DNA of 64,000 nucleotides from Streptomyces flavotricini (GTDB lineage Bacteria > Actinomycetota > Actinomycetes > Streptomycetales > Streptomycetaceae): contig NZ_JAINUL010000001.1 of assembly GCF_020639365.1 (NCBI RefSeq), positions 441,437-505,436 of the forward strand. Direction: 5' to 3'. Position numbers and translations under genes: made by a program. How positions within the stretch are numbered: position 1 is the stretch's first letter; every line of letters starts with the position of its first letter. Of the stretch, positions 1 to 7,708 are shown piece by piece. The notes beneath the pieces were generated by a model that did not search any database, was not told the DNA's origin, and was given only the letters and a program-made list of their open reading frames with translations.

Positions 1-773
1 TGACCGATGCCGGGCAGGCCCTGGCGGGGGCGGCCATCGAAGTGGAGACCGCGCTGGCACGGGCCCGGCACACCATCGCCGACTTCGCGGAGCAACCCGA
101 CGGCAATGTGTCGATGGCGGCGTTCCACAGCGCGGGCTCCGCGTTCTTCCCGCTGATGCTGCGCAGCCTCGCCGGCCCGGACCGCCCCCGCCTGACCCTC
201 GCCGACGAAGACGTCGCCCAGGACCGCTTCCCCGCCCTCACCCGCGACTACGATCTCGTGCTCGCCCACCGCCTCGACCACGGTCCGCCTTGGCCGCGCA
301 CCGTGACCGCCACCACCCTGCTGCACGAGCCCCTCGACGTCGCCCTGCCCGTCGGCCACCCGCTCGCCTCCCGTCCGCGGCTCTCGCCGCAGGACGTGGC
401 CGACCAGCCCTGGATCACGGTCCACGACGGCTTCCCGCTCATGGCCACCATCGAGGCCATCGCCGGAGCCGCCAACCGCCGGCTCGACATCGTCCACCGC
501 ATCAACGAATTCGCGGTGGTCGCCGAGGCCGTGGCCGCCGGCGGGGGCTTGGCGTTGATGCCGCGCTGGACCGCCCGCGTGCACCCCGACGTCGTCCTCA
601 GGCCGTTGAGCGGGGTGCACGCCCGACGCCGCATAGACGTGCTCCACCGGCCCGAGCGCACCGCACGAAGAGCCGTCCGCACGGTCCTCGCCGAGCTGCA
701 CCGCGCCGCCGCGGCGATCCAGGGCCACGACACCCGTGCACTCCCGCAGGAGGGGGGCACCCGCGGCGGCTGA
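1..773 (+). CDS. LysR-family regulator, 5' truncated by window
   Basis: The frame is open from base 3 to a TGA at 771-773. The visible part begins at the helix that links the DNA-binding domain to the effector domain (residues reading TDAGQALAGAA, the usual 'LT.AG..L' motif), so the N-terminal winged helix-turn-helix lies outside the window. The remainder is a LysR substrate-binding domain of about 240 residues with the typical run of lower-affinity features: DLVLAHR, a 'P..HPLA' segment, WITVHDGF, and a GGGLALMP motif near the end. A GTG at 42 gives an apparent start but lacks the HTH, so it is not taken as the true start. Function as an activator or repressor of a neighbouring operon upstream of the window is inferred from the family; the target cannot be seen. 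Confidence 0.85.
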   Translation, partial: TDAGQALAGAAIEVETALARARHTIADFAEQPDGNVSMAAFHSAGSAFFPLMLRSLAGPDRPRLTLADEDVAQDRFPALTRDYDLVLAHRLDHGPPWPRTVTATTLLHEPLDVALPVGHPLASRPRLSPQDVADQPWITVHDGFPLMATIEAIAGAANRRLDIVHRINEFAVVAEAVAAGGGLALMPRWTARVHPDVVLRPLSGVHARRRIDVLHRPERTARRAVRTVLAELHRAAAAIQGHDTRALPQEGGTRGG

Positions 774-1217
774 CACGTACGACCGCGCGCCCCGCTGCGG
801 CGACGGCACCGGTCGCGAGCGGGCACCTGCGCGGATCCGGGCCGCCGCTCCGAAGACCCGGGGGGCCGGCTTGGCGACCCCGAGGCGCGCCCCTCGTCTC
901 CCCGCGCTGAACCGGACCTCCGGCGCGGGTGCTCCGTACGCGAGACGGGGGCGGCGCTCTGGCCGCCGGGGTGTCCATCGTCATTTAAGATTCAAGACGG
1001 CCGCTGGGCTGCGGCTCACCGTGCGCGGCGGCTGTGGAACGGTCAGGCCGGCCGGTCGAGGAGAGCGGCCCGAGTCAGAGCCCTGGTCCCGATGGGACCA
1101 CATGACGCTGATCATGAAGATCCCGGGGAATCGCTTGACCACCGGCGTGCGTCTCAGTGGCGTGGGGCGCCCAGCCCACCCGCCCACGAACAGAAGACCC
1201 CCAGGGAGAAGTGAGGG
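774..1217. other. 444-bp gap between LysR and kinase genes
   Basis: No convincing gene is seen here; open frames are short and lack the codon bias of neighbours. The stretch contains a less GC-rich patch around 983-997 (cattTAAGATTcaag) and a perfect inverted repeat at 1084-1100 (TGGTCCC-gat-GGGACCA). It probably holds the promoter and leader of the downstream kinase gene. The GGGAGAAG at about 1203 is its likely ribosome binding site. Confidence 0.5.
1084..1100. promoter_or_regulatory. Perfect 7+3+7 inverted repeat
   Basis: TGGTCCC-gat-GGGACCA lies 118 bp upstream of the deoxynucleoside kinase start in a gene-free stretch. It could be an operator or a short hairpin. No adjacent regulator other than the truncated upstream LysR gene is obvious. 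Confidence 0.35.
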
Positions 1218-1880
1218 ATGCCAGTGATCTGCGTCGGAGGCATGATCGGAATCGGCAAGACGAGTGTCGCCGAGCTGCTCGCCAAGGAGCTGGGCAGCGA
1301 AGTCTTCTACGAGAGCGTGGACGACAACCCGATCCTTCCGCTCTTCTACACGGCGAGCCCCGAAGAGATCCAGGCGAAGCGCTACCCCTTCCTGCTCCAG
1401 CTGTACTTCCTCCAGACGCGGTTCGCCGCGATCAAGGAGGCGTACAAGCAGGGCGACAACGTCCTCGACCGGTCCATCTACGAGGACTGGTACTTCGCCA
1501 AGGTCAATCACGACCTCGGCCGGATCAGCTCCCTCGAAATGCAGGTGTACGAAGGCCTGCTGGGCGAGATGATGCGCGAGATCGACGGCCTGCCGTACCG
1601 CAAGGCACCCGACCTCATGGTCTATCTCAAGGCGGACTTCGAGACGGTGCTGCACCGTATCGGGCTGCGGGGCCGTGGTTTCGAACAGGACGAGAGCCTC
1701 GTCGACTACTACCGGACGCTGTGGTCCGGCTATGACGACTGGGTGCACAAGCACTACTCGGCCAGCGACGTCCTCGTCGTGGACATGAACCACACGGACG
1801 TGGTGAACAACCCCGAGGACGCGGCCCGCGTCGCGCAGGAGGTCAAGGACGCCCTGGCGGCGGTCGGGCACCGCGCCTGA
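1218..1880 (+). CDS. Deoxynucleoside kinase (dNK family)
   Basis: A 220-residue protein that should phosphorylate deoxynucleosides (deoxyadenosine/deoxyguanosine type) in the cytosol as part of nucleotide salvage. The P-loop GGMIGIGKTS is at residues 7-16, the catalytic DRS motif (D84-S86, in DRSIYED) follows, and an Arg-rich lid region (RIGLRGRGFE) lies near residue 155; length matches the family. Start ATG 1218 is preceded by GGGAGAAG at a suitable distance. It is monocistronic and converges on the TetR gene 16 bp downstream. Deoxycytidine or thymidine specificity cannot be excluded from sequence alone. Confidence 0.88.
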   Translation: MPVICVGGMIGIGKTSVAELLAKELGSEVFYESVDDNPILPLFYTASPEEIQAKRYPFLLQLYFLQTRFAAIKEAYKQGDNVLDRSIYEDWYFAKVNHDLGRISSLEMQVYEGLLGEMMREIDGLPYRKAPDLMVYLKADFETVLHRIGLRGRGFEQDESLVDYYRTLWSGYDDWVHKHYSASDVLVVDMNHTDVVNNPEDAARVAQEVKDALAAVGHRA

Positions 1881-1896
1881 GCTCACCGCCGCGTCC

Positions 1897-2505
1897 CTAC
1901 CGCGGCCCATCGGGGGCCGGGTCCTCGGTGAGGAGCGGCCTGAGGGCGCCGAGGACCGCTCCGACGCAGACGTCGCGCAACTGCTCGCGGGTGCAGGTCT
2001 CGTGGGCGAGCCAGTCGACGCAGAGGATCCGGACGAAGACCAGCCAGCCCTTCAGGACGCCGGACACGGCCTCGCGGGCACCCGCGTCCATGAAGGGGAG
2101 CACGGCCAGCAGTCGCGCACGGAGCGCGTCCAGCTCGTTCGTCATGATCGTCTGGATCACCGGATCGCCCGCGAGGGCCTGGTTCGCGGCGAGAACGGCG
2201 TTGCGGTTCGCCACGAAGTAGTCGAGATGGACGTCCATGCCCTGGACGAGCTGTTCGACGAGTGAATCGGCCGGGGCGAGTCGGGTCTCGGCGAGCAGCC
2301 GGTCCGCCGCCTGCTGGTAGACGGCGGCGAAGAGGGCGTTCTTGCTCGGGAAGTGCCGGTAGAGCAGGGCCCGGGAGACACCGGCCTCCTCGGCGACCTG
2401 CTCCATCAGCACGTCGGCGTACGGGTGGGCGGCGAAGAGCCGTGCGCCGACGGCGAGGAGCTGGGCGCGGCGGTCGGCGGGAGCCAGTCGCTGGCGGGGA
2501 GACAT
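1897..2505 (-). CDS. TetR-family transcriptional repressor
   Basis: A 202-residue TetR regulator. The N-terminal HTH is clear: R13-RAQLLAVGARLFAAHPY, then VAEEAGVSRALLYRHFPSK (recognition helix, residues about 38-56). The C-terminal ligand domain has no assignable effector. The start ATG at 2505 has no Shine-Dalgarno but is preceded by TAAGCT-N6-ATG, the spacing of a leaderless transcript. It is transcribed away from the DUF4345 gene, and two palindromes of the form GTWGAC-N4-GTCTAC lie between them, one immediately upstream of its own -10; autorepression and control of the DUF4345 gene are therefore likely (inference). Confidence 0.9.
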   Translation of the reverse strand: MSPRQRLAPADRRAQLLAVGARLFAAHPYADVLMEQVAEEAGVSRALLYRHFPSKNALFAAVYQQAADRLLAETRLAPADSLVEQLVQGMDVHLDYFVANRNAVLAANQALAGDPVIQTIMTNELDALRARLLAVLPFMDAGAREAVSGVLKGWLVFVRILCVDWLAHETCTREQLRDVCVGAVLGALRPLLTEDPAPDGPR

Positions 2506-2511
2506 GGATCC

Positions 2512-2517
2512 AGCTTA
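2512..2517 (-). promoter_or_regulatory. -10 box of tetR-type gene, leaderless
   Basis: On the minus strand the sequence reads TAAGCT, six bases, then the ATG of the TetR gene. A transcript starting about 7 nt after the -10 would begin at the initiation codon. Operator 1 abuts this box. Confidence 0.55.
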
Positions 2518-2570
2518 GTTGACACACGTCTACTACTGCCCTCAAGGTGATTAGTAGACCTGTGTCTACC
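2518..2570. promoter_or_regulatory. Twin TetR operators
   Basis: Two 16-bp palindromes sit in the 94-bp divergent region: GTTGAC-ACAC-GTCTAC at 2518-2533 (one mismatch) and GTAGAC-CTGT-GTCTAC at 2555-2570 (perfect). Their centres are 37 bp apart. The pair also forms a larger inverted repeat (2521-2535 with 2552-2566, one mismatch). Position between tetR-type and DUF4345 genes suggests a single repressor controlling both directions. Confidence 0.7.
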
Positions 2571-2599
2571 AGGCTCCACCAAGACGGCTGGGAGGGTTC

Positions 2600-3037
2600 A
2601 TGGCCAGGACTCTGCGCGTGCTCACGCAACTGATGGGCTGGGCCAACGTCGCGATCGGCCTGCTCCACGTGGCACTCGGCAACGCGGCGATCCCCGGCGC
2701 GGGCGGCGCCGGCGCCACCATCGACAGCTGGGGCCGGTTCATGGGGGCCGTCTTCGCCGGATACGGGCTGGCCTGGCTCTGGGCGGCACGGCAGCACCCG
2801 ATCCCGGCCTCGGCGATCCGGTGGCTCGCCGGCATCCTCCTGCTGGGAGGTGTGGGCCGGGTGCTCTCCCTCGCCGCGCACGGCTGGCCGCACTGGTTCC
2901 AGATCGCCCTGGCGGCGATCGAACTCGGCCTGCCGCCGCTCTTCTTCTGGCTGGCCGACGCGGAGGAGCGGGCCACGCGCGGCGACGTCCAGGCCGTATC
3001 GAACGGCACGAGCCGGGAGTTCAACCCGCGGTCATGA
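2600..3037 (+). CDS. DUF4345 membrane protein
   Basis: A 145-residue protein with four hydrophobic segments (about residues 8-28, 48-62, 75-92 and 100-118) and the DUF4345 layout: a conserved 'G.LHVALGNAAIPG' near the first helix, then 'RFMGAVFAGYGLAWLWAAR'. Function of the family is unknown; proteins of this type are commonly found as the target gene of a divergent TetR regulator, as here. GGGAGG lies 7 nt before ATG 2600. The 3' end overlaps the convergent NTF2-like gene by 6 bp. Confidence 0.82.
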   Translation: MARTLRVLTQLMGWANVAIGLLHVALGNAAIPGAGGAGATIDSWGRFMGAVFAGYGLAWLWAARQHPIPASAIRWLAGILLLGGVGRVLSLAAHGWPHWFQIALAAIELGLPPLFFWLADAEERATRGDVQAVSNGTSREFNPRS

Positions 3038-3505
3038 CCGGCCGGGCCGGTCGAGGCGTTCCGTGGAGCCGGCGAAGGCCAGGAACGTGGTCCGGGTGGC
3101 GAGCAGCCATGTGCCGTCGACCTTGCGGAACGTGTCCTCGTAGTGGCCCACCTGAACCGGGGGCCGGGGCGCCGCGATGCCCTCGGAGTAGCCGTCGACC
3201 CGGTACGTGACGAAGTAGCTGGTGGCAGTGGCCTCGTCCGCAGAGGCCACGGTGACCAGGACGTTGGTGCACATACGCCGTGACAGGCGGTCCGCGGGCC
3301 GGCCGCCGAAGTAGTCACGAAGAGCCGTACGACCCTCCACTCGGCGATCGCCGGCCGGCCATGCCCAGCTCCCGTCCGGCGTGAACAGGTCCGCCACCGA
3401 GCCCGGTTCCCCGAGGTCGAGCCGGCGGACGAACTCGACGATCAGCCGCTCACAGGCCCGTTCGGCGATCAGGCGTTCCATCGGGTCAAGGGTTTCGACA
3501 TCCAT
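3032..3505 (-). CDS. SnoaL/NTF2-like family protein
   Basis: About 157 residues with the cone-shaped NTF2 fold signature: an N-terminal helix (ERLIAERACERLIVEFVRRLD), 'VADLFTPDGSWAWPAG', a 'GRTALRDYF' segment, and a C-terminal run 'GHYEDTFRKVDGTWLLATR' typical of SnoaL-like/bile-acid-dehydratase-like members. Reaction is unknown; such proteins are small-molecule cyclases, isomerases or binding proteins. ATG 3505 is chosen over the in-frame TTG at 3511 as the more usual start. It is downstream of nothing on its strand and converges on DUF4345. Confidence 0.78.
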   Translation of the reverse strand: MDVETLDPMERLIAERACERLIVEFVRRLDLGEPGSVADLFTPDGSWAWPAGDRRVEGRTALRDYFGGRPADRLSRRMCTNVLVTVASADEATATSYFVTYRVDGYSEGIAAPRPPVQVGHYEDTFRKVDGTWLLATRTTFLAFAGSTERLDRPGRS

Positions 3506-3538
3506 GATCAACCCATATCAGTTCCGCACGCGGGGACT

Positions 3539-4597
3539 TCACCCGGGGCCGGGGCCGGGGCGACGGTCCGGGGCGCGTGATGCGGCCCTGCCGCAGCCCG
3601 CCGCACCCGAGGTCCGCCCCCGGTACGCACCGGGGGTGACACCCTCCCAGCGGCTGAACGCCCGGACCAGGGCCGCGGCTCCGCTCAGGCCGACGAGGGG
3701 GGCGATCCGGTCGAGCGGCAGGTCCGTGGTCTCCAGCAGCCGACGGGTCCGGCGGTGCCGGGCGTCGTCGAGGAGGGCCCTCCAGGAGGTGCCCTCCTCC
3801 TGGAGGGCACGGCGCAGGGTGCGGGGGCTGAGGTGGACGTCCCTGCCCGCGTCGGCGGGGCCGGCGCCGTCGAGGGGGGCGTGGTCCAGCCATCGCCGGA
3901 CCCGCTCGGCGAGGGTCACGGACGCCGACAGCTCGCGCAGCAGCCGGTCGGCGTAGGCCCGGTGCAGGGCGCCGAGTTCGGGGCCGTGCGGGGCTCGGGG
4001 CCGGTCGAGGTCGCGGTTGGCGACGGTGATCGCGTTCTCGGGGGCGTCGAAGGCGACGGGGCAGCCCAGGATCCGGGCGTACGGTTCGGCGGAGCCGGTA
4101 CGGGTGTGGGTGAAGGACGCCGACCTCGGCGCCCAGCCGTCCCCGGCGATCCAGCGGGCGGCCCGCACCATGCCCGCGACGATCGCCTCGACCTGCTGCG
4201 GGTGCATCGTCGCGGGGTCGACGGTCGGCCGGTAGCGGATGAGAGTGGTCCCGCCGCCGCGGTGCGCGGTGACCGTACCGGCCTGGCTGACCAGGGGGTG
4301 GTAGCGGACGGCCGCTTCGACGGCCTCCGCGAGGCTCGCGCTGGTGAGGACCACGTGGCCGAGGACGTGCAGACTACCCGGCGCGATCGCGTCCCCGATA
4401 CGAAGGCCGGCGTACGGGTCGCCGCCGCGAGTGCCGATCACCGTGTCCCAGAGGGCGCGTACCTCGGTGAACGGGAGCCGCGCCAAGGGCGAGGCCCAGG
4501 CCCCCGGCGCGGCCTCGCCGGCCGCGCCGTCCGGCGTGGCGTTCAGGACGGCGCGCGCGTACGACGCGGCGACGGTGGACGGCTCGATGCGGGGCAT
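3539..4597 (-). CDS. AraC-family transcriptional regulator
   Basis: A 352-residue regulator with the long N-terminal ligand domain of the OruR/ArgR-like branch (residues about 20-215: 'PFTEVRALWDTVIGTRGGDPYAGLRIG... HPLVSQAG') and a C-terminal double HTH (about 235-325) with 'LSPRTLRRALQEEGTSWRAL' and 'IAPLVGLSGAAALVRAFSRW'. The second-HTH motif ends in 'GVTPGAYR', as usual. It is divergent from the DJ-1/PfpI-like gene, and four GTCAA repeats spaced about two helical turns apart lie between them. A role in activating that gene is inferred. Confidence 0.9.
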   Translation of the reverse strand: MPRIEPSTVAASYARAVLNATPDGAAGEAAPGAWASPLARLPFTEVRALWDTVIGTRGGDPYAGLRIGDAIAPGSLHVLGHVVLTSASLAEAVEAAVRYHPLVSQAGTVTAHRGGGTTLIRYRPTVDPATMHPQQVEAIVAGMVRAARWIAGDGWAPRSASFTHTRTGSAEPYARILGCPVAFDAPENAITVANRDLDRPRAPHGPELGALHRAYADRLLRELSASVTLAERVRRWLDHAPLDGAGPADAGRDVHLSPRTLRRALQEEGTSWRALLDDARHRRTRRLLETTDLPLDRIAPLVGLSGAAALVRAFSRWEGVTPGAYRGRTSGAAGCGRAASRAPDRRPGPGPG

Positions 4598-4605
4598 GGC
4601 GGCCA

Positions 4606-4679
4606 GTCAATGCCGGGGGCGGCCCACCGTCAACCGGCGGCGGGGGCCGGGGAGTCAACGAGGTGGCCGCCGGGGTCAA
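4606..4679. promoter_or_regulatory. Four phased GTCAA repeats (AraC sites?)
   Basis: GTCAA(T/C) occurs on the plus strand at 4606, 4629, 4654 and 4675, i.e. with 23-, 25- and 21-bp steps, inside the 193-bp region shared by the AraC gene and the PfpI-like gene. AraC-type proteins bind direct repeats about two helical turns apart, so these are candidate half-sites. Confidence 0.5.
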
Positions 4680-4790
4680 TGACCGTGCCCGGCGGTGCTC
4701 CTAGGGTCGGGCTGCCCCCTGCGGCAGGCCCGTACGCCTCCACGCCGGCGCGCCGGCAGTTCGCCGCGTACGCACCTGAAGGAGCACCCT

Positions 4791-5576
4791 TTGATCGTCT
4801 TTCTGCTGCCCTCGTCCGGCTTCGACCCGACCGAGGCGGCCGTGCCCTGGGCCGCGCTGCGGGACGCCGGGTACGACGTACGGTTCGCGACGCCCGACGG
4901 GCGGGTCGCACTCGCGGACCGCCGGCTGACCGACACCGGCTTCTCCTGGCTCTCCCCGTGGCTGATGACCCGGCGCGCCGGGCTGGAGGCCTACCGGCGG
5001 CTGACCGATGACCCCCGGTTCCGTGCCCCGCTGTCCTACGCCGAGGTCGATCCGGCGATCCTGACGGGGCTGTTCGTCCCCGGCGGGCACGCCCCCGGCA
5101 TGCGTACGCTGCTGGAGGACGCGATCGCGCAGCGGTTGTTCGCGCGGGTCTTCCTCGTGGGGCTGCCGGTGGGGGCGGTGTGCCACGGCGTGCTGCTGGC
5201 CGCCCGCGCGAAGGACCCCACGACCGGCCGGTCGGTACTGCACGGGCGGCGGACCACGGCGCTGACCTCGCTGCTGGAACTCACCGCCTGGAACCTGACC
5301 CGGCTGTGGCTGGGCCGCTACTACCGGACCTATCCGGCGACCGTCCAGGCGGAGGTCACCGCAGCCCTCGCCGAACCGGGACACTTCCTGGCCGGCCCTC
5401 CGTGGCCGGTCCGGGACACCGCGGCGCGCCCCCGGCGCGGGTTCACCGTACGGGACGGCAACTACGTCTCCGCCCGCTGGCCGGGCGACTGCCACCGCCT
5501 GGCGGCGGACTACCTCGCGCTGGTCCGCTCGTACCGGCGCTCCCCCGCGACGTCCACCGCGGAGAGCGGGCACTGA
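4791..5576 (+). CDS. DJ-1/PfpI family protein
   Basis: A 261-residue type-1 glutamine-amidotransferase-like protein. It starts like the family (IVFLLPSSGFDPTEAAVPWA... AGYDVRFATPDG), contains 'GLFVPGGHAPGMR' in the position of the GG[HG] strand, and has the nucleophile elbow 'LPVGAVCHGVLLAA' with the expected cysteine. The preceding long open frame is ignored because TTG 4791 has GAAGGA 7-12 nt upstream. Activity could be chaperone, protease, deglycase or hydratase; sequence does not decide. Transcribed divergently from an AraC regulator, which probably controls it. Confidence 0.82.
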   Translation: MIVFLLPSSGFDPTEAAVPWAALRDAGYDVRFATPDGRVALADRRLTDTGFSWLSPWLMTRRAGLEAYRRLTDDPRFRAPLSYAEVDPAILTGLFVPGGHAPGMRTLLEDAIAQRLFARVFLVGLPVGAVCHGVLLAARAKDPTTGRSVLHGRRTTALTSLLELTAWNLTRLWLGRYYRTYPATVQAEVTAALAEPGHFLAGPPWPVRDTAARPRRGFTVRDGNYVSARWPGDCHRLAADYLALVRSYRRSPATSTAESGH

Positions 5577-5726
5577 CATGGCCCATCGCGCCGACCGGCC
5601 ACCGGGGCGCTGAGGGCCGCACTGGGTACGGGGGGCGACGGGGGCTCCCCGCGGCGGCCTCGAACCGGGCCGCCGCCGCGCCTCAGGCCGTACGGGCGGA
5701 GATTCGGCGGGCCCTACGCGGCAGTA

Positions 5727-5740
5727 GTTCGAATTTGAAC
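5727..5740. promoter_or_regulatory. Palindrome upstream of VOC gene
   Basis: GTTCGAA-TTTGAAC is a 14-bp inverted repeat with one mismatch in an otherwise GC-rich stretch, followed directly by GTTATGCT, a possible -10 (TATGCT). It is the sort of site bound by small dimeric repressors. No repressor gene is adjacent. Confidence 0.45.
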
Positions 5741-5799
5741 GTTATGCTGAAGGTGCCCACATCGAGCCAGACCATTCGAGCCACCGGGAGTGCTGCCGC

Positions 5800-6300
5800 A
5801 TGTCCGTCCGCCGCCTGAACCACGCCGTGCTCTGGATCCGTGACGTCGAGCGCTCCGTGGCGTTCTACACCGACGTCTTCGGATTCCAGGTCGACCACCT
5901 GACCGCCGGTCGCGCCGCCTTCCTGAGCGCCCCCGGCAGCCTCAACGACCACGACCTCGGGCTGTTCGCGATCGGTGCCGACGCGCCCGGTCCCGAGCAG
6001 GGCCGGGTCGGCCTCTACCACCTGGCCTGGGAGGTCGGCACCCTCGGTGAGCTCGCCGAGCTGGGCCGCAAGCTCACCGACCGCGGTGCGCTGGTGGGTG
6101 CGAGCGACCACGTGGTCTCCAAGTCCTTCTACGCCAAGGACCCGGACGGCAACGAGTTCGAGGTGATGTGGCGGGTCCCGCGCGAGGACTGGCCCGCCGG
6201 GGACTCCGACCAGCGCCCCGGCCCGCTCGACCTGCCGGCCGCGATGGCGCGCTGGGGCGCCGACCTCGCCACGGGTTCGGCGGCGGGCTCCGCCACCTGA
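5800..6300 (+). CDS. VOC family (glyoxalase/extradiol dioxygenase-like)
   Basis: A 166-residue vicinal-oxygen-chelate protein. It begins with the typical strand 'LNHAVLWIRDVERSVAFYTDVFGF', giving metal ligand H8, has a second ligand region 'GLYHLAWEV' (His in the middle of the protein) and the third in 'FYAKDPDGNEFEVMW' (Glu). This pattern fits catechol 2,3-dioxygenase-like members; substrate unknown. GGGAG lies 11 nt before ATG 5800 and a palindrome plus possible -10 lies about 60-70 nt upstream. The gene appears monocistronic. Confidence 0.85.
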   Translation: MSVRRLNHAVLWIRDVERSVAFYTDVFGFQVDHLTAGRAAFLSAPGSLNDHDLGLFAIGADAPGPEQGRVGLYHLAWEVGTLGELAELGRKLTDRGALVGASDHVVSKSFYAKDPDGNEFEVMWRVPREDWPAGDSDQRPGPLDLPAAMARWGADLATGSAAGSAT

Positions 6301-6365
6301 CGGCGCCGGGGCACGCCGCCGCCGTACGTGCCCACCGCAACCGCCCGCGCCGGGCCGGTGCCGGG

Positions 6366-6938
6366 TCAGCGGACGACGTCGAAGACCTGCTTCTGGAGGC
6401 CGTTGGAGTAGGCCTCGTACTCGACCAGCTTCAGCTTCTGGGCATCCTTGTCCGTGGTGCTGAACAGGCGCTTGCCCGCTCCGAGCAGCAGCGGGAAGAC
6501 CAGCAGGTGGTAGCGGTCGATCAGGCCCGCGTCCGAGAGGTCGCGGTTCAGGCGGGCGCTGCCGTGGACGATGATCGGGCCGCCGTCGGTCTCCTTGAGG
6601 GCGGCGACCTCGTCGAGCGAGCGCAGGATGGTGGTCTCGCCCCAGTCGGAGACGAGGTCGTCGTCGGTGAGGGTGGTGGAGACGACGTACTTCGGCATCG
6701 TCTTGTACCGCGCGAAGTCGGCCATGCCCGGCCACACGGGGCTGAAGGCCTCGTAGCTGGTCCGGCCCAGGAGCATGGCGGTGGACTCCTGCTGTTCGCG
6801 GCCCTTGATCTCGAACGCCTCGGGGACGAACTCGATGTCCTTGAAGGTCCAGCCGGAGTTGCGGTAGCCGGGTTCGCCGCCCGGCGCCTCGACGACGCCG
6901 TCGAGCGAGATGAAGGCCGTGCTGATCAGAGTGCGCAT
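6366..6938 (-). CDS. RibD-C / dihydrofolate-reductase-like protein
   Basis: A 190-residue member of the dihydrofolate reductase family in its RibD C-terminal form: 'MRTLISTAFISLDGVVEAPGG' at the start, 'LLGRTSYEAFSPVWP' near residue 60, a 'KYVVSTTL' strand, 'GGPIIVHGSARLNRDL' (NADPH-binding loop) and 'DRYHLLVFPLLLGAGKRLF'. Likely an NADPH-dependent reductase acting on an unknown substrate rather than true folate reductase. The ATG at 6938 is chosen because homologues begin here; the upstream frame is a shadow of the SRPBCC gene. It lies 32 bp downstream of that gene on the same strand, so it may be third in the ArsR-SRPBCC operon. Confidence 0.83.
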   Translation of the reverse strand: MRTLISTAFISLDGVVEAPGGEPGYRNSGWTFKDIEFVPEAFEIKGREQQESTAMLLGRTSYEAFSPVWPGMADFARYKTMPKYVVSTTLTDDDLVSDWGETTILRSLDEVAALKETDGGPIIVHGSARLNRDLSDAGLIDRYHLLVFPLLLGAGKRLFSTTDKDAQKLKLVEYEAYSNGLQKQVFDVVR

Positions 6939-6970
6939 GAGAGGTGTTTCCTCGTCGTCTTGGATGGGTG

Positions 6971-7708
6971 TCAGGTGAAGAGGCCGGTCAGCCACTGCTG
7001 CCAGGCGGCTTCGGCGCGGACGGTGTCCCGGCCGAAGAGGTGGTGGAACATCAGCGCGATGCCGCGGCCGTGGTGGAAGGTGTAGAGGCCGTCGGAGGTA
7101 CGGACCTCGAAGCGTTCGTCGTCCGTCCAGGTCACTTCGCCGTCGACGGGAGGCGCACCGGCCGGCTCGGCGGACGCCCGGGCGCCCACGACGACCGGGC
7201 TCGGCAGTGACAGGCCGCGCACGAGGGCCTCCCGGACCTCGCGCGCCGACCGCTCGCCGGTGAACGCCATGGCGAAGACGGGGACGCCGGTGCGCCCGGG
7301 GAAGTGGGCCAGGTACTCGCGGAGCGTGTGGAGGTGGAAGGGCCAGCCGCGGCGCAGTGCGTCGTATTCGTCCTGCCAGTCGTCGCCGAGCATGCCGCTG
7401 TGCACGACGCGCAGGACGGTGCTGCCGCCGTCGCGCCCCTCGATCAGGTACTCGAAGGCCATGAAGCGGCCGTCGTCGTCGGTGGCGGTGCGGGAGGCCA
7501 GGCGTTTGCCCGGTTCGTAGGCGGTGATACGGGCTTCCTGACGGTTGCCGCCGGTGTCCATGGCGGCGGTGCCGCCCACGCGCGGCTCGAGTTCGTTGCG
7601 ACCCATGAACCAGGAGTCGATCCCCGGTCCGGTGGCGATCGCCTCCCAAACCTGTTCGGGGCCGGCCGGCAGGACCGTCTCCTGCTCGATCTCGAACGGG
7701 TGCGTCAT
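6971..7708 (-). CDS. SRPBCC (AHSA1-type) protein
   Basis: A 245-residue START/Bet v1-like protein. The N-terminal half is a classic AHSA1 domain: 'IEQETVLPAGPEQVWEAIATGPGIDSWFMG', 'GKRLASRT', 'STVLRVVHSGMLGDDWQDEYDALRRGW'. The C-terminal 90 residues form a less conserved extension. Such domains bind hydrophobic ligands in a central cavity. AGGAGAA lies 6 nt before ATG 7708. Its start overlaps the stop of the ArsR gene as ATGA, so the two are translationally coupled and must be co-regulated. Confidence 0.87.
   Translation of the reverse strand: MTHPFEIEQETVLPAGPEQVWEAIATGPGIDSWFMGRNELEPRVGGTAAMDTGGNRQEARITAYEPGKRLASRTATDDDGRFMAFEYLIEGRDGGSTVLRVVHSGMLGDDWQDEYDALRRGWPFHLHTLREYLAHFPGRTGVPVFAMAFTGERSAREVREALVRGLSLPSPVVVGARASAEPAGAPPVDGEVTWTDDERFEVRTSDGLYTFHHGRGIALMFHHLFGRDTVRAEAAWQQWLTGLFT

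Noticed and set aside
42..773. GTG 42 as the true start of the first gene
   Set aside because: The frame is open to base 3 and the protein would lack the LysR HTH; it is truncated by the window.
1888..1906. Small hairpin between convergent kinase and TetR genes as terminator
   Set aside because: The stem is only 6 bp and overlaps the TetR stop; too weak to call.
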